64,000 nucleotides of DNA, taken from NCBI GenBank assembly GCA_907163345.1, contig CAJQUN010000007.1, positions 6,958,582 through 7,022,581 on the forward strand, given 5' to 3'. The position numbers and the translations under genes were made by a program. Positions within the stretch are counted from its first letter, which is position 1; every line of letters starts with the position of its first letter. The notes under the pieces were generated by a model, which saw nothing but the letters and a program-made list of their open reading frames with translations, was not told the DNA's origin and did not search any database. The stretch is from Haberlea rhodopensis. Taxonomy: Eukaryota; Streptophyta; Magnoliopsida; Lamiales; Gesneriaceae. Shown in pieces: positions 9,831 to 20,941 of the stretch.

Positions 9831-12800
9831 GACGCTCTTCAGGACCAGGTTCTTGAACCGATACTTCTCCGCAGCAGCAAGACAGACAAAGGAGGATGAA
9901 TTTGCAAGTCTGAGGCAGGGGAACATGACAGTGGCAGACTATGCCACACAGTACTCATCACTACTGAGGTATGTCCCCCATATTGCCTCTGATGGACGTG
10001 CCAAGATGAGAAATTTCATGAAAGGACTGCGACCGGAGCTCTATGACCGGGTCATCATCAATAACCCAACTTCTTTTGATGATGCTCTCACAAGAGCGGA
10101 GCTTGCTGAGCTAGGAGTGGGAGCTTATGCCATGCCACCACCGGTACCGCAACAGAGGCAGACTAGTGACAGTTTGAGGCCTCGGGGTGAGCCATTTAAA
10201 CCCCGTGGTGCCTCTTCATCTTCGCGGTATGGTGGAAAGAAATATTTTGGCCAGAAACAGGATGGCAAGAAGGGAAATTGGTCCGCCAGTCGAGGATCTT
10301 CACAGGGGGATAGGCCGGGAGAGCCGAGGTGCAACAATTGTGGAGGGCCACATTCTTCAAACAAGTGTCCTGCATGTTATGTCTGTGGCAAGATGGGCCA
10401 CATTGCTCGGTATTGTCCCACCAGGGGAGGCCAGTCAGAGTATCAGGGCAACAGGCCAAGGTTTGAGGACAGGACAGTGCAGCAGAGGCAGCAGTTTGGG
10501 CCTCGTCCATCGGGAGGTCAGACAGTGGGACCACCCCAGGGGCAAGTATATGCACTGACCAGGGAGCAGGCTCAGGCAGCTCCAGAGGAGGTGATTGCTG
10601 GTACGTGTCATTTATTTACGTACCCTGCTTTTGTTTTGATAGATACAGGTGCCTCCCATTCCTTTGTGTCTGTGGGATTCGTGGAGAGACACCATATGCG
10701 CACGTCTTCTTTGCCCACGCCTCTATTGGTCTCGACACCCACTGGAAGAAATGTTGTTGCTGATCAGTTTATGGCAGACTGCCTCATTTATTTTGAGGGC
10801 AACGTGTTGAGATCAGACTTGATTGTGCTGGGTATGTCAGACTTCGACTGCATCTTGGGTATTGATGTTCTGAACAAATATCAGGCGGTGGTAGATTGCC
10901 GACAGAGGATAGTGAAGTTCAGACCTGAGTTGGGCAGTCAGTGGACTTTCTTTGGCAACGGATCTCGTGCGAAGATTCCGTTGATTTCAGCGATCAAGAT
11001 GTCTCAGCTGTTGGAACGTGGGCACACGGGCTATCTTATTTATGCCGTGGACACGTCTGGAAAGAGTAAAGAACTGAGGGTTGAGGATGTACCAGTTGTG
11101 GCAGAATTTGCTGATGTCTTTCCAGAAGAGATCCCAGGATTTCCACCGGCCAGGGAAGTTGAATTTGGGATCGAGTTGTTGCCAGGGACATCCGCTATCT
11201 CTCGTGCACCTTATAGGATGGCACCGGCGGAGTTGAGGGAGTTGAAAGAGCAGTTGCAGGATCTCCTTGACAAGGGTTATATACGCCCGAGCGTGTCGCC
11301 ATGGGGCGCACCAGTTCTCTTTGTGAAGAAGAAGGACGGTTCGATGCGGTTGTGCATCGATTACCGGCAGCTGAACAAGGCTACAGTGAAGAACAAGTAT
11401 CCTCTCCCAAGGATAGACGACTTGTTTGATCAGTTGCAAGGTACCAGGGTGTATAGCAAGATTGATTTGAGATCCGGGTATCATCAGATTCGGGTCAGAG
11501 AGGAAGATGTGCAGAAGACAGCGTTCCGGACTCGATACGGGCATTATGAGTTCTTAGTAATGCCGTTCGGTGTGACGAACGCCCCGACCGTCTTTATGAG
11601 TCTGATGAACAGAGTGTTTCAGCCGTATCTTGATCAGTTCGTCATCGTGTTTATTGACGACATTCTTATCTACTCCCGGAGTGAGGAAGATCATGTGAAA
11701 CACTTGAGGACAGTGCTTCAGATTCTTAGAGAGCATCAGTTGTATGCTAAGCTCAGTAAGTGTGAATTTTGGCCGAGCAGTGTGGTGTTTCTGGGGCATG
11801 TCATTTCGAGCAGCGGGATATCAGTGGACCCGAAGAAGATTGAGGCTGTGATGGAGTGGGCTGCCCCCACTTCTGTGCCTGAGATCCGGAGTTTTCTTGG
11901 TTTGGCCGGGTATTATCGGCGCTTTGTTGAGGGCTTTTCGAAGATTGCCAAGCCGCTGACTCAGTTGACTCAGAAGGGTGTACCTTTCTTTTGGTCAGAA
12001 GCTTGTGAGGAGAGCTTCCAGGAGTTGAAGCACCGGTTGACGACGGCGCCAGTGTTAGTGATCCCGACGGAGAACTCCAGATTTGTTCTGTATACTGATG
12101 CATCACTGCAGGGCCTTGGGTGTGTTCTGATGCAAGATAAGCATGTGGTAGCTTATGCATCGAGGCAGTTGAAGCCGCATGAGACCCGATATCCAGTTCA
12201 TGACTTGGAATTGGCGGCTATCATCTTCGCCCTGAAGATCTGGAGGCACTACTTATATGGCACTTCATTCACCATATACACGGATCACAAGAGCCTCAAG
12301 TTTCTATTTACTCAGGCGGAACTGAATATGAGGCAGAGGAGATGGATGGACCTACTCAAGGACTATGATTGCGAGATTGAGTACCATCCGGGGAAGGCCA
12401 ATTTGACAGCAGACGCTTTGAGCCGGAAAGTGAGGAGTTCTGCTGAGGACGTCATTCATTTGTCGGCTATGATGACCTCCTATTGCCATCTGGGCTATGA
12501 CTTCGACATTGATGCATCGCCAGTGTATGTCTCTACCTTATTAGCTGAGCCAGATATTTATGAGAACATCAGGAGAGCTCAGAGATCAGATGCTGAGGTT
12601 CAGAGATGGTTGTCTATAGTGCATCTTGGTCAGCCGACGAAGTTCAGAGTGGCAGACGACGGATCTTTGAGATTGGGAAACCGCTGGGTAGTTCCAAGTA
12701 CGCCGGAGTTGCGTAAGGGAATCTTGGAGCGAGCTCACAGTAGCAGACTTAGCATTCACCCAGGCGGGAAGAAGATGTACAGCGATCTGCGTGGTCAGTT

Positions 12801-14043
12801 TTGGTGGAAGCGAATGAAGTCTGATGTCGTCACTTTTGTGAAGAGGTGTTTGATCTGCCAGCAGGTTAAGGCAGAGAGACAGAGACCTGGCGAATTGAGA
12901 AGTTTGGAGATACCGAAGTGGAAGTGGGAGCACATTTCCATGGACTTCGTGACTCATTTGCCGAGGAGTGCTTCAGGCTTCGATGCTATTTGGGTGATTG
13001 TGGACAGATTGACTAAGGTAGCCCACTTTATTCCCTATAGCATGACTTTCACATTTTTGAGGATGGCGCAGTTGTATGTTAGAGATGTGGTGAGATTGCA
13101 TGGGATCCCCGTTTCTATTGTGTCAGATCGAGATCCGCGATTCACATCTCATTTCTGGGAAGGCCTTCAGTCAGCTTTGGGAACTGAGGTCAGATTGAGC
13201 ACTGCTTATCATCCTCAGACGGATGGCCAGACCGAGCGCACTTTACAGACGCTCGAGGACATGTTAAGAGCTTGTGTATTGGAGTTCGATGCCTCTTGGC
13301 AGGATTCAGTGCCTTTGGTAGAGTTTTCGTATAACAATAGCTACCAGGCGAGTATTCAGATGGCTCCGTTTGAAGCTCTTTATGGCAGACGATGTAGATC
13401 ACCCTTGTGTTGGGATGATTTGGACAGTAGATCAGTCGGAGGGCCTGAGTTGATCCGGGAAATGGAAGAGAAGATAAAGACTATAAGGCAGAAAATGAAA
13501 GCAGCCCAAGACAGACAGGCAGCTTATGCGAATAAACGGCGGAGACCGTTAGAGTTTCAGTTGGGAGATAAGGTCTTTTTGAAGATCTCGCCTTTCAGAG
13601 GCGTTGTGCGGTTTGGGATGCGCGGGAAACCGTCTCCGAGGTTTGTGGGACCGTACGAGATTTTGCAGCGCATTGGCACATTGGCTTACCGACTGGCTTT
13701 GCCGCCTTCTTTATCTGGGATACATGATGTGTTTCATGTATCGATGCTGCGAAAGTATGAGCCGGATCTGTCTCACGTGTTACAGCCTTCCGAAGTTCAG
13801 TTAGAATCAGATGTATCTTATGTGGAACGGCCTGTCAGAATTCTGGATCGAGCAGACCGTAGACTTCGGAATAAAGTGATACCGATGATCAAAGTTCAGT
13901 GGGATCGCAGGGGTGTCGAGGAGGCTACGTGGGAGACGGAGCAGCATATGGTGCAGCACTACCCGGAACTATTCTCTGGTATGAGTTTATGTTTAGTTTC
14001 TGTTTGGGTAAGTGCATGTGATTTCGAGGACGAAATCTTATAA
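9823..14043 (+). CDS. Tekay-1 gag C-terminus plus pol polyprotein
   Basis: This is one open frame of about 1,400 codons. It has no natural start; it is the +1 continuation of the broken gag. In order it encodes: rest of the gag fold (YDRVIINNPTSFDDALTRAE); two zinc knuckles (CNNCGGPH from 10330, then CYVCGKMGHIARYC); an aspartic protease (LIDTGASHSF near 10641); RT (LCIDYRQLN, catalytic FIDDILIYS near 11650); RNase H (LYTDAS near 12090, TDHKSLKF); integrase with His/Cys finger (HPGGKKMYSDL to CLICQQ) and the D-D-E residues in SMDFVTHLP, SDRDPRF and QTERTLQT; and a chromodomain-like tail (RPVRILDRADRRLRNK to EEATWETE). Every catalytic motif looks intact, so pol could still act for other copies. 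The frame ends with FEDEIL, whose DNA (ttcgaggacgaaat) is also kept next to the LARD polypurine tract. Confidence 0.93.
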   Translation: MTRTLFRTRFLNRYFSAAARQTKEDEFASLRQGNMTVADYATQYSSLLRYVPHIASDGRAKMRNFMKGLRPELYDRVIINNPTSFDDALTRAELAELGVGAYAMPPPVPQQRQTSDSLRPRGEPFKPRGASSSSRYGGKKYFGQKQDGKKGNWSASRGSSQGDRPGEPRCNNCGGPHSSNKCPACYVCGKMGHIARYCPTRGGQSEYQGNRPRFEDRTVQQRQQFGPRPSGGQTVGPPQGQVYALTREQAQAAPEEVIAGTCHLFTYPAFVLIDTGASHSFVSVGFVERHHMRTSSLPTPLLVSTPTGRNVVADQFMADCLIYFEGNVLRSDLIVLGMSDFDCILGIDVLNKYQAVVDCRQRIVKFRPELGSQWTFFGNGSRAKIPLISAIKMSQLLERGHTGYLIYAVDTSGKSKELRVEDVPVVAEFADVFPEEIPGFPPAREVEFGIELLPGTSAISRAPYRMAPAELRELKEQLQDLLDKGYIRPSVSPWGAPVLFVKKKDGSMRLCIDYRQLNKATVKNKYPLPRIDDLFDQLQGTRVYSKIDLRSGYHQIRVREEDVQKTAFRTRYGHYEFLVMPFGVTNAPTVFMSLMNRVFQPYLDQFVIVFIDDILIYSRSEEDHVKHLRTVLQILREHQLYAKLSKCEFWPSSVVFLGHVISSSGISVDPKKIEAVMEWAAPTSVPEIRSFLGLAGYYRRFVEGFSKIAKPLTQLTQKGVPFFWSEACEESFQELKHRLTTAPVLVIPTENSRFVLYTDASLQGLGCVLMQDKHVVAYASRQLKPHETRYPVHDLELAAIIFALKIWRHYLYGTSFTIYTDHKSLKFLFTQAELNMRQRRWMDLLKDYDCEIEYHPGKANLTADALSRKVRSSAEDVIHLSAMMTSYCHLGYDFDIDASPVYVSTLLAEPDIYENIRRAQRSDAEVQRWLSIVHLGQPTKFRVADDGSLRLGNRWVVPSTPELRKGILERAHSSRLSIHPGGKKMYSDLRGQFWWKRMKSDVVTFVKRCLICQQVKAERQRPGELRSLEIPKWKWEHISMDFVTHLPRSASGFDAIWVIVDRLTKVAHFIPYSMTFTFLRMAQLYVRDVVRLHGIPVSIVSDRDPRFTSHFWEGLQSALGTEVRLSTAYHPQTDGQTERTLQTLEDMLRACVLEFDASWQDSVPLVEFSYNNSYQASIQMAPFEALYGRRCRSPLCWDDLDSRSVGGPELIREMEEKIKTIRQKMKAAQDRQAAYANKRRRPLEFQLGDKVFLKISPFRGVVRFGMRGKPSPRFVGPYEILQRIGTLAYRLALPPSLSGIHDVFHVSMLRKYEPDLSHVLQPSEVQLESDVSYVERPVRILDRADRRLRNKVIPMIKVQWDRRGVEEATWETEQHMVQHYPELFSGMSLCLVSVWVSACDFEDEIL

Positions 14044-14055
14044 GTAGGGGAGTAT
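14042..14055 (+). other. Tekay-1 polypurine tract
   Basis: The sequence aagtaggggagtat lies directly before the 3' LTR. This is the expected place and composition for the plus-strand cDNA primer. Confidence 0.85.
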
Positions 14056-16157
14056 TGTGACATCCCCGAAATGGTTAATTGCTATTTGGCTTTAATTGTG
14101 TTATTATGATTAATTATGTGGTAATTAATTATATGTTGGATTTATTTACCTTATGTGGAAATGCATGGTCATGTGGATAGGGTGACCCGGGGTTGCATTT
14201 CAGGGTGCATGTAATGCATGTTGGGTAAATATTATTGGAAGCATGATTTATTTGCATTGGTTAGCAATTAATTGGAAATCATGTGTTAATTGATATTATG
14301 GTGCATTTTGAGTAAATGCTTTGAAAAATATCATGTTGGGGTGTTTTATACACCATAGGATTATTTTGGTATCATTTTAAATTACCTCACATTTTAATAC
14401 CCAAATCCCACTTTACATCCCTCACTCTTACTTTACCAATATCACACCAAACCCTTCCCTTCTCTATATTTTCGAGCTCAAGCCTAGGGTTGAGGAGAAA
14501 CCTTTCAAAAATCTTGATTTGTGGAGCATTTTGGGTGATTTGAGATCCCCAAGAGGTATGGGCACCTCATGTTTTAATTTTGTAAGGTTTTGTTTAAGTT
14601 TGGGTTGGTTTTGAAGGGTTTAAAATGGGTTTGTGTTGGGTGTTGTGATTTTGGTAGTGTTTTGGTTGGATGTTGTTTATATGGGTTTATGTTGAGGTTT
14701 ATGGGTGGTTTTGAGTTGTTGAGTTTGATTTATGTTGGTGTATGTGGTGTGTATGAAATGGGGTTGAAGATGGGTGAATAGTGCCCAAACCCCGCTTGAC
14801 CACAGCTCGGCGATCGATCGGCGTTTTTCTCGCGATCGATCGTGAGCATCAGGGCTGAGGCAGCAAGCCTCAGCGATCGATCGCGAGCTTAGCGCGATCG
14901 ATCGGCGCTAGCTCCGCGATCGATCGCGGATTGATGAAAATTGTTGGGCGAGGCAGTGTGTTCTCGCGATCGATCGGGGCTTGATGGCGATCGATCGCGA
15001 GACACCAAAAAGGGTGTTTTTGGTTATTTTTGTGGGATTTTTGGTATTGGACTATTATTGGGTTCTAATATTGGTATTTGTGAATATGTAGAACCAACCC
15101 AGGTGGCAACGCAGCCAAGGAATTGAGGTCCAACCACATTCCACATTTTGGAAAGGTACGTAGTGGACGTACGGGCACCCAACGGTAACATGTATTTTAT
15201 ATACTCATTGTTTATGCATTGTGGATGCGAGTATATATGTGGTATTGCATTGTGGATGCATATACATGTTGATTTATGCCATATGAGGTATTGCATTGTG
15301 GATGCATATACATGGTAATTTATGCATATTGATGTTAGATGCATATTATGATTATTGGATGCACATCCCATGAGTCGTGGTCATCCTTTGATGATTTTAA
15401 TGCTTGCCGCTTTTTGTATTGGTTCCGCTAAATGTGAAGCGAGGGGTGGGAGCGCCGCATGTCACATTTGAGCGTGGTCGTCATATGGGGCGAGGAAAGG
15501 GTATTTGCCGCTCTCTGTGAAGCGAGGGGTGGGAGCGCCGCATGTCCATTGTAGCGAGGTTATCCTATGCCGCCCATATGAATATAAGCGAGGGGCATTA
15601 AAATACACTGTGATGGACAGACTAGGGAATGGTGACCAATATGTGGTACAGTTGAGATGGTATATGATGTCATGACATGTTTTGGCCATTAAAAATAATC
15701 TGTTGATTATACTCATGAGTTATGGTACAGGGACAACCAAACGGGAAGCGTTTGAAATGCATGGGAAAACAGGAAGTGTTTTATATTGATTATGCATTTA
15801 CGCTTTATCTTCATATTGTGTTGAATATGAATGATTATTATTGCTCATGTTTGGGGGTTGTCCTTGTAGGTACCTTTTTGGCATGATAGATTGGCTTGAA
15901 CGGGTTGAGGTGGTGAGCTTATGAAGCATTCTTTTGAGGCAGAAAGGACAGGATTATTTTTGATAGTATCTACTCTAGGAGTAGTATAAAACTATAGTTG
16001 AACATTCATTGATTGGAATGTAATTAATCCTTTTGGTAGTCCTTATTTTGGCATGTAAAGGCTTAAGCTCATAGACTCAACATGTTTATTCTACTCTGAT
16101 CATATTATTAGCCCTAATTATGCCTTGATTCCGCACTTAAGGATTAGGGTCCTTACA
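14056..16157 (+). repeat. Tekay-1 3' LTR
   Basis: The LTR is 2,102 bp and nearly identical to 7150-9271. Differences noted by eye are about seven substitutions, one single-base indel in a G-rich run near 14746, and loss of a 19-bp CGATCGATCG unit near 14900. It contains the same palindrome cluster (14809-15003) and CGCT/AGCG array (15404-15598). Confidence 0.95.
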
Positions 16158-16600
16158 GTGGCGGCTCGACCATCTCGAGCCAAGGGGTTTGAAAACCCTA
16201 GCTCTCACGTGGAGGTAGCCGCCTACCCACATGTTTCCGTGAACCATGGTCCGAACCTTTAAGAGCCCCCATGCTTTTAATCGAGCCAAAAGGGTTCGAA
16301 ACCCTAGTTGGTGCGGCGGCTTGGCCCATGCTCGAGCCAAGGGTCCGAACCCTAGCTAGCATGCGGCGACCGTGAGTCATGGTTGGTGATAGCCGATCCA
16401 TCAAGAGCCATGGGCTCGGCTTTTCGCCTTCGTGTATCGTATACATAAATTGTCAATTATATCATATATAATTTTACGATGATTTTCACAAACTCGATTT
16501 ACTCATATCATATATGATTATATACAGTTTCAAAGCATGCAATATAATTCTAAATATGATTAAACAATTAACCACATAATTCCGATATGAGCTTTGTACA
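16158..16600 (-). other. Copia-1 5' leader, PBS-proximal part
   Basis: This is non-coding and continues from 7149 across the Tekay-1 insert. It begins with the second gtggc duplication. It contains further AAACCCTAG-type inverted repeats (for example 16291-16306) set among 'cgagcca' motifs. No gene is seen. Confidence 0.8.
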
Positions 16601-16614
16601 CGACTCTGATACCA
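16601..16614 (-). other. Copia-1 primer binding site
   Basis: On the minus strand this reads TGGTATCAGAGTCG, one base inside the 5' LTR. The tRNA-iMet complement is intact over its first 11 bases. Confidence 0.9.
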
Positions 16615-16615
16615 C

Positions 16616-18052
16616 TGTTAGGAATCCATCATACAATATGCAGCGGAATTTTAAAATTGGATTCCTACCAAAGGACCTATACAAAGTGATCATATCGAGA
16701 TTTATTAAGAATCGTACCCTTGTAGAGTGTTTGTAATAGAATCCTCGTTGCAAGTCCACGAGTCACGAACAAAGATTTGCACCTTCGTCTCTACGGTATC
16801 CACACGATCAAATCAAAAAGGTGTTCAAGAACAAGTTGCTAGACTCGTTCTTAAATAGGAGCTAAACTCACGGTTCAAAACCGATCAATCGACAACCGTT
16901 CAAAAGCACTATTCACGACGACGGTGGCCGTGAGGTTGAGTGCAAGAGGCGGCGGCCGAGAGTGAGTATGAGAGTGGCTATTAGGTTTTATGATGTGTAG
17001 GATTAATTTCCAATTAACCTTGTTATCAGTAATATATATGTTAGATTTAATTAAAGGCTTTCTTAAAGCCTCATTGGTCCATACCAATAATTAATTAAAT
17101 CCATACATTTAATATATATAATTAAGGCTCTTCTTAATTAATTATATCATCCAATGAATTATATCTCCCTTTATCAATTTAATCTTTTGTGTGACCCGTT
17201 ATGTCACAAGCAATGAGCGGTATCTGGCAACACATCAAGGCTACCCAAATTACAAGAATGTCATTGACTCGACATAACCTACGGAATGTGATTAACCATG
17301 TAACTTAATCCCTTTGTCCAATGTGTTTAGATTGAACACGAGTCATGGAATAGTCATACTCATATATTCAATCTTTTATTTCTTGATCCCCAAGTAGAAT
17401 TAGAATAAACGAATAAGCTCGATATCACATATCGAGTCATTCGAGCACGGCCATGCATTTTAGTCTTACATGATCAGGGGCCCAAACACTTCTCCTGTTA
17501 TATAGGAGGGACAAATCCTTTCTTATCACTCAACATCCCTCTACATAATTCGTGGTGTATCCAATGATTGTCTTTATAGTTTACCCTGTTACAGGTAACG
17601 TTTGCCAATATCAAGATACATGACTCCTTATGTTGGGATCTCTAATGATCTCAAGTCATAAGGATTACATACATTATTATCACTATGAGAATTGCTTATG
17701 ACGTTCATATAACTATCCATGTAGCATTCTCATGGTGGGTCTGTCCAGTACATCGTTCTCTAACATGCACCTATGTGTTGGTTTGATATCTCATATCTAT
17801 GAACAATTAATCAATCAAAACATACTAGTCTCAATGCATTATCATTATCCTTATTCATGATAATACTTGACTAGGGACAATCTTTAAGAACAATACAATA
17901 CAATGTTATTCTAAGGACATTAACTTATATATTAATTCATATTACACAGATACTCGAATAATATATAATAATGAATTGCCATTAACAAAATCATAATACA
18001 TTGTATGTCATAAACAATCATCTAATGAGTTGTCTTAGGGCATATCCCAACA
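16616..18052 (-). repeat. Copia-1 5' LTR
   Basis: The LTR is 1,437 bp, TG...CA, and pairs with 361-1838. It lacks 41 bp present in the other LTR (junction near 17191, 'gacccg/ttatgtc'). It is followed by the second ctgag duplication (18053-18057). Confidence 0.93.
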
Positions 18053-19040
18053 CTGAGTTGGGTTCTAACCACATTACATATCAGTTTATTCTTGGAGATG
18101 ATATAAATGAATTATTTGGAGAACCCGAAATGGTCGAAGTTATGGTAGAAGAATTGTCTCTTGGATCAAACAATGATTAGAAGGCGGGATTGATTCATGC
18201 ATTGAAAGACAAGTACAATAGCTGACTATTGAGCTGGCCGAAATAGAGACAAACTGCTAGAAATTGCAAGACGTTGGTGGTTGTTGAGAATGATGTGAAA
18301 ATAGAGAATAAGCAGTATGCTAATGACAAAAAGGATGGACATGAGAAGGATATGTTTGAGGAAGAAAATGAGGGTGGGGAGGGTGTTGAGGAGAATGTTG
18401 ATGTGCATTTACCTGGTGTGAGTCCATTGAAGGGAGCCAAATATAATAATCTAAGTAGTACTTTTCTTACCATTCTTATTTACTCGAAAATAAAGATAAA
18501 GGAGAAGATTGATCACTCAAATATTGGTCACTAGGACGACGTTGTTGTTGGAAGAAACTTCTTTAAGGTCATGCCATTTTTGAAACACTTCTCCAGTCTT
18601 ACACCTTGAGGACACGGTGATTGTTGAACCGGAGGCTAATGATACGATCACGAGTGCTGCAGCAAGAATCGAAGCAAAATGATGAAAATGAATGATACAA
18701 CAATGAGCTCAGCCAGTGAAAGAGCAGAGGAGGGATAGTGAAGAATAGGAGGGAAGAAAGGATCAAAGACATGAGGTAGGATCAGGAAGGTGGAATGGAA
18801 AGCAGAAGAAGATGAATTATCCAAGCAAATTCAATGACTACACTTAGTTAATGAGATAGTCAAGTAGTTAGCTAACTAGTTAGTTATTTTCAAGTAGTTA
18901 CAAAGCATGTATAAATAGAAATATGCACAGATACTTGGGAATCATCGAGTTCATTGTTCAATAAAGAAGTTATTTTCCCTCTTATTTTTTCTTCTCCAAT
19001 CACCATTCTAGAGAAAACTAGCTACCTTGAATTAGCTACC
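18053..19040 (+). other. old gypsy-like 3' remnant and LTR-like flank
   Basis: This is continuous in origin with 1-360. A stretch near 18595-18650 translates to LEDTVIVEPEANDTI, a motif I associate with the 3' end of some plant Ty3/gypsy pol genes. It is followed by LTR-like sequence ('gttagctaactagttagtt', 'tataaatag' near 18910, 'aataaa' near 18960). An 86-codon acidic frame at 18274-18534 is not recognised. No intact gene is seen. The last bases (ctacc) may be the SIRE target duplication, but the far end of SIRE is not in the window. Confidence 0.4.
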
Positions 19041-20941
19041 TGTCAGTACCCTAGACTTGTCCCAATCAAACCATAATGGAAGACTTGTCGCTTTATGCGA
19101 TTTGCTAAAATATGATCCATTGATCCACTGAAATGAAAGTGAGAGCGGTCTGTTCTTAGCCAGTAAAGAACGGTTGATGGCTATGAAATGCAAGGTAGTA
19201 CGGAATGTAAGTAGACAAGATATGTTTCTGGAAGTTCGAAGGCAAATCCTTCTACGTCTCCCCTTCTTCCAATCAAGGAAGGATTCACTAGAAAACTTTG
19301 AGTAATACAACTTTTTGTACAACCCCGATTCAGCTGGATTTACCCCACTACCAGACTGAAACTCCTAGTCTCTCAATCTGTTCAGACACAATCCGTCTGA
19401 CAGTTACAATCAAATCTCACACTTCTATCTTAGCACAAATACAAGCACAAATGATCCTTTAGATGATCAAATAATTACAATAAGACGTGCTTTAAGAACT
19501 TTGAGCAGATTGACAAGATAAAATCTTTCAACGATGGTTCTGCTCAAGAATGTATGTTTCAACTTGTAAGCGTGTGTTATTCAGTTTCTTGATCGATAAC
19601 TAACTTTTCTGAGCATCTAAGTTTCATCCTTTTATAGTCGTTTATACCAACGACAATATTTCCTTTTCTGTGCACCTCTTCACTTTGGTCAACTTCAGAG
19701 CAGACTGCATATTGCCATTTTAAACTTCCTCTGTTCTGTTCTATCGGCGCTTGTCAGAGAAGATCTGCTTTGTCTCTTTACCATTTAAGGTAACTTCAGT
19801 CTCCTGTCTATTTCAGCATTAATTGCAGCATTTCGATCTGGTTGACTCTAGTCTGATCTGCATCATTCTGATTTCATCGATCTGGTCTGTTTTGACTTCT
19901 CGTTGACTCTGATCTGGTACACATCGATCTGGTTTGTTTTGACTTCTCGTTGACTCTGATCTTGTGATATTCCCGAAATAATTATGTGCATTTGTGCATT
20001 AATTATGTTATGTGATAATTATGGTGTTAATTAATTTAGTGTTGAATTAATTAATATGGTGAAATGCTTAGTCATGTAGTGGACGTGACCTGGTAATGCA
20101 TTTCAGGGTGCATGTGATGCATGTTAGTAAATTGGGTGTTGGCATGATTTATTTGGGGGTGGGTATTAATAATTTTTGGTAAAGCATGTTTAAATAGGGA
20201 AATGGTGCATTTTAGAAGAAATGCTTTTAAAATATCATGTTAGGATATTTTATACATCATGCTAAATACTGGGGCATAATTTTAATTATACCCCTAATAC
20301 CCCAACTCCCCAACACTCCCCTCATTTCTCTCAAATTACTCATTAATCAACAACTTCCCCAAACCCTTCCCCATACCCCATTCACATTTTTTGGCAAGGA
20401 GAAGAGGAGGAGGACTTTTCAAAACTTGATTTCTTGCTAGCATTTGGAGCGAAGTGGTAAGGGATTCTGCATTTTGAAGTTTGAAGGTGTTTAGTTGAGT
20501 TTTGGGTTTGTGTTTTGGGATTTAAAAATGGGTTTGTTTGGATATATGTTGTTTTTGGTTGGGTGTTGGATTTTTGGTGTTATTAAGGTTTATTGAAGGT
20601 TTATGGTATTTTGATGTTGTTGGTTTGTTGGTATTTGAGTTGGTATGGATCGGGGAAGGAAAATGGAAGAAAACTAGCGAAAATCGCATTTACAGGTATC
20701 CGCGATCGATCGGTGTGTTTTACAGATCGATCGTGAGGGTCAGTGCGCGGACAGGAGCATTCAACGGTCGATCGTGAGTTTGGCGTGATCGATCGGCACA
20801 AGCTCAGCGATCGATCGCAAGATGGAAAGTTTCGGGAATTTGGCTGCTGGACCTCGCGATCGATCGAGGCATTATAGCGGTCGATCGCGAGATGCCAGAA
20901 ATGAGTATTTTGGTTATTTTTGTGGGATTTTTGTTATCGAA

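Larger units (their letters stand above)
7150..16157 (+). mobile_element. Tekay-1: Ty3/gypsy chromovirus-type retrotransposon (Tekay/Del-like)
   Basis: This 9,008-bp element is bounded by TG...CA LTRs (7150-9271, 14056-16157) with 5-bp duplications gtggc at 7145-7149 and 16158-16162. A tRNA-iMet primer site follows the 5' LTR. A polypurine tract 'aagtaggggag' precedes the 3' LTR. Order is gag, zinc knuckle, protease, RT, RNase H, integrase, chromodomain-like tail, as in plant chromoviruses. Long LTRs and the C-terminal motif favour the Tekay (Del) clade, which is inference from family knowledge. The two LTRs differ at about seven substitutions plus indels of 1 and 19 bp by eye, so insertion was recent. 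It sits in the Copia-1 leader. Confidence 0.95.
361..18052 (-). mobile_element. Copia-1: Ty1/copia retrotransposon, interrupted by Tekay-1
   Basis: This is a complete but decayed minus-strand copia element. It begins and ends with its own LTRs (361-1838 and 16616-18052) and is flanked by ctgag at 356-360 and 18053-18057. A polypurine tract lies just inside the left LTR (minus strand, about 1839-1854) and a tRNA-iMet-type primer site just inside the right LTR. Without the 9-kb Tekay-1 insert it is about 8.7 kb, the same length as Copia-2, to which it is clearly related throughout. Coding order on the minus strand is gag, protease, integrase, RT, RNase H, the copia order. The reading frame is broken at least six times, so it cannot supply its own proteins. 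I could not assign the copia lineage with confidence. Confidence 0.93.

Noticed and set aside
10987..13402. Long open frames on the minus strand across Tekay-1 pol
   Set aside because: They are antisense shadows of the intact pol frame, with no recognisable protein motif.
18274..18534. Acidic 86-codon frame as a host gene
   Set aside because: There is no recognisable motif, no splice context, low-complexity Glu/Asp content, and it lies beside gypsy-like remnants; it is kept only as unclassified flank.
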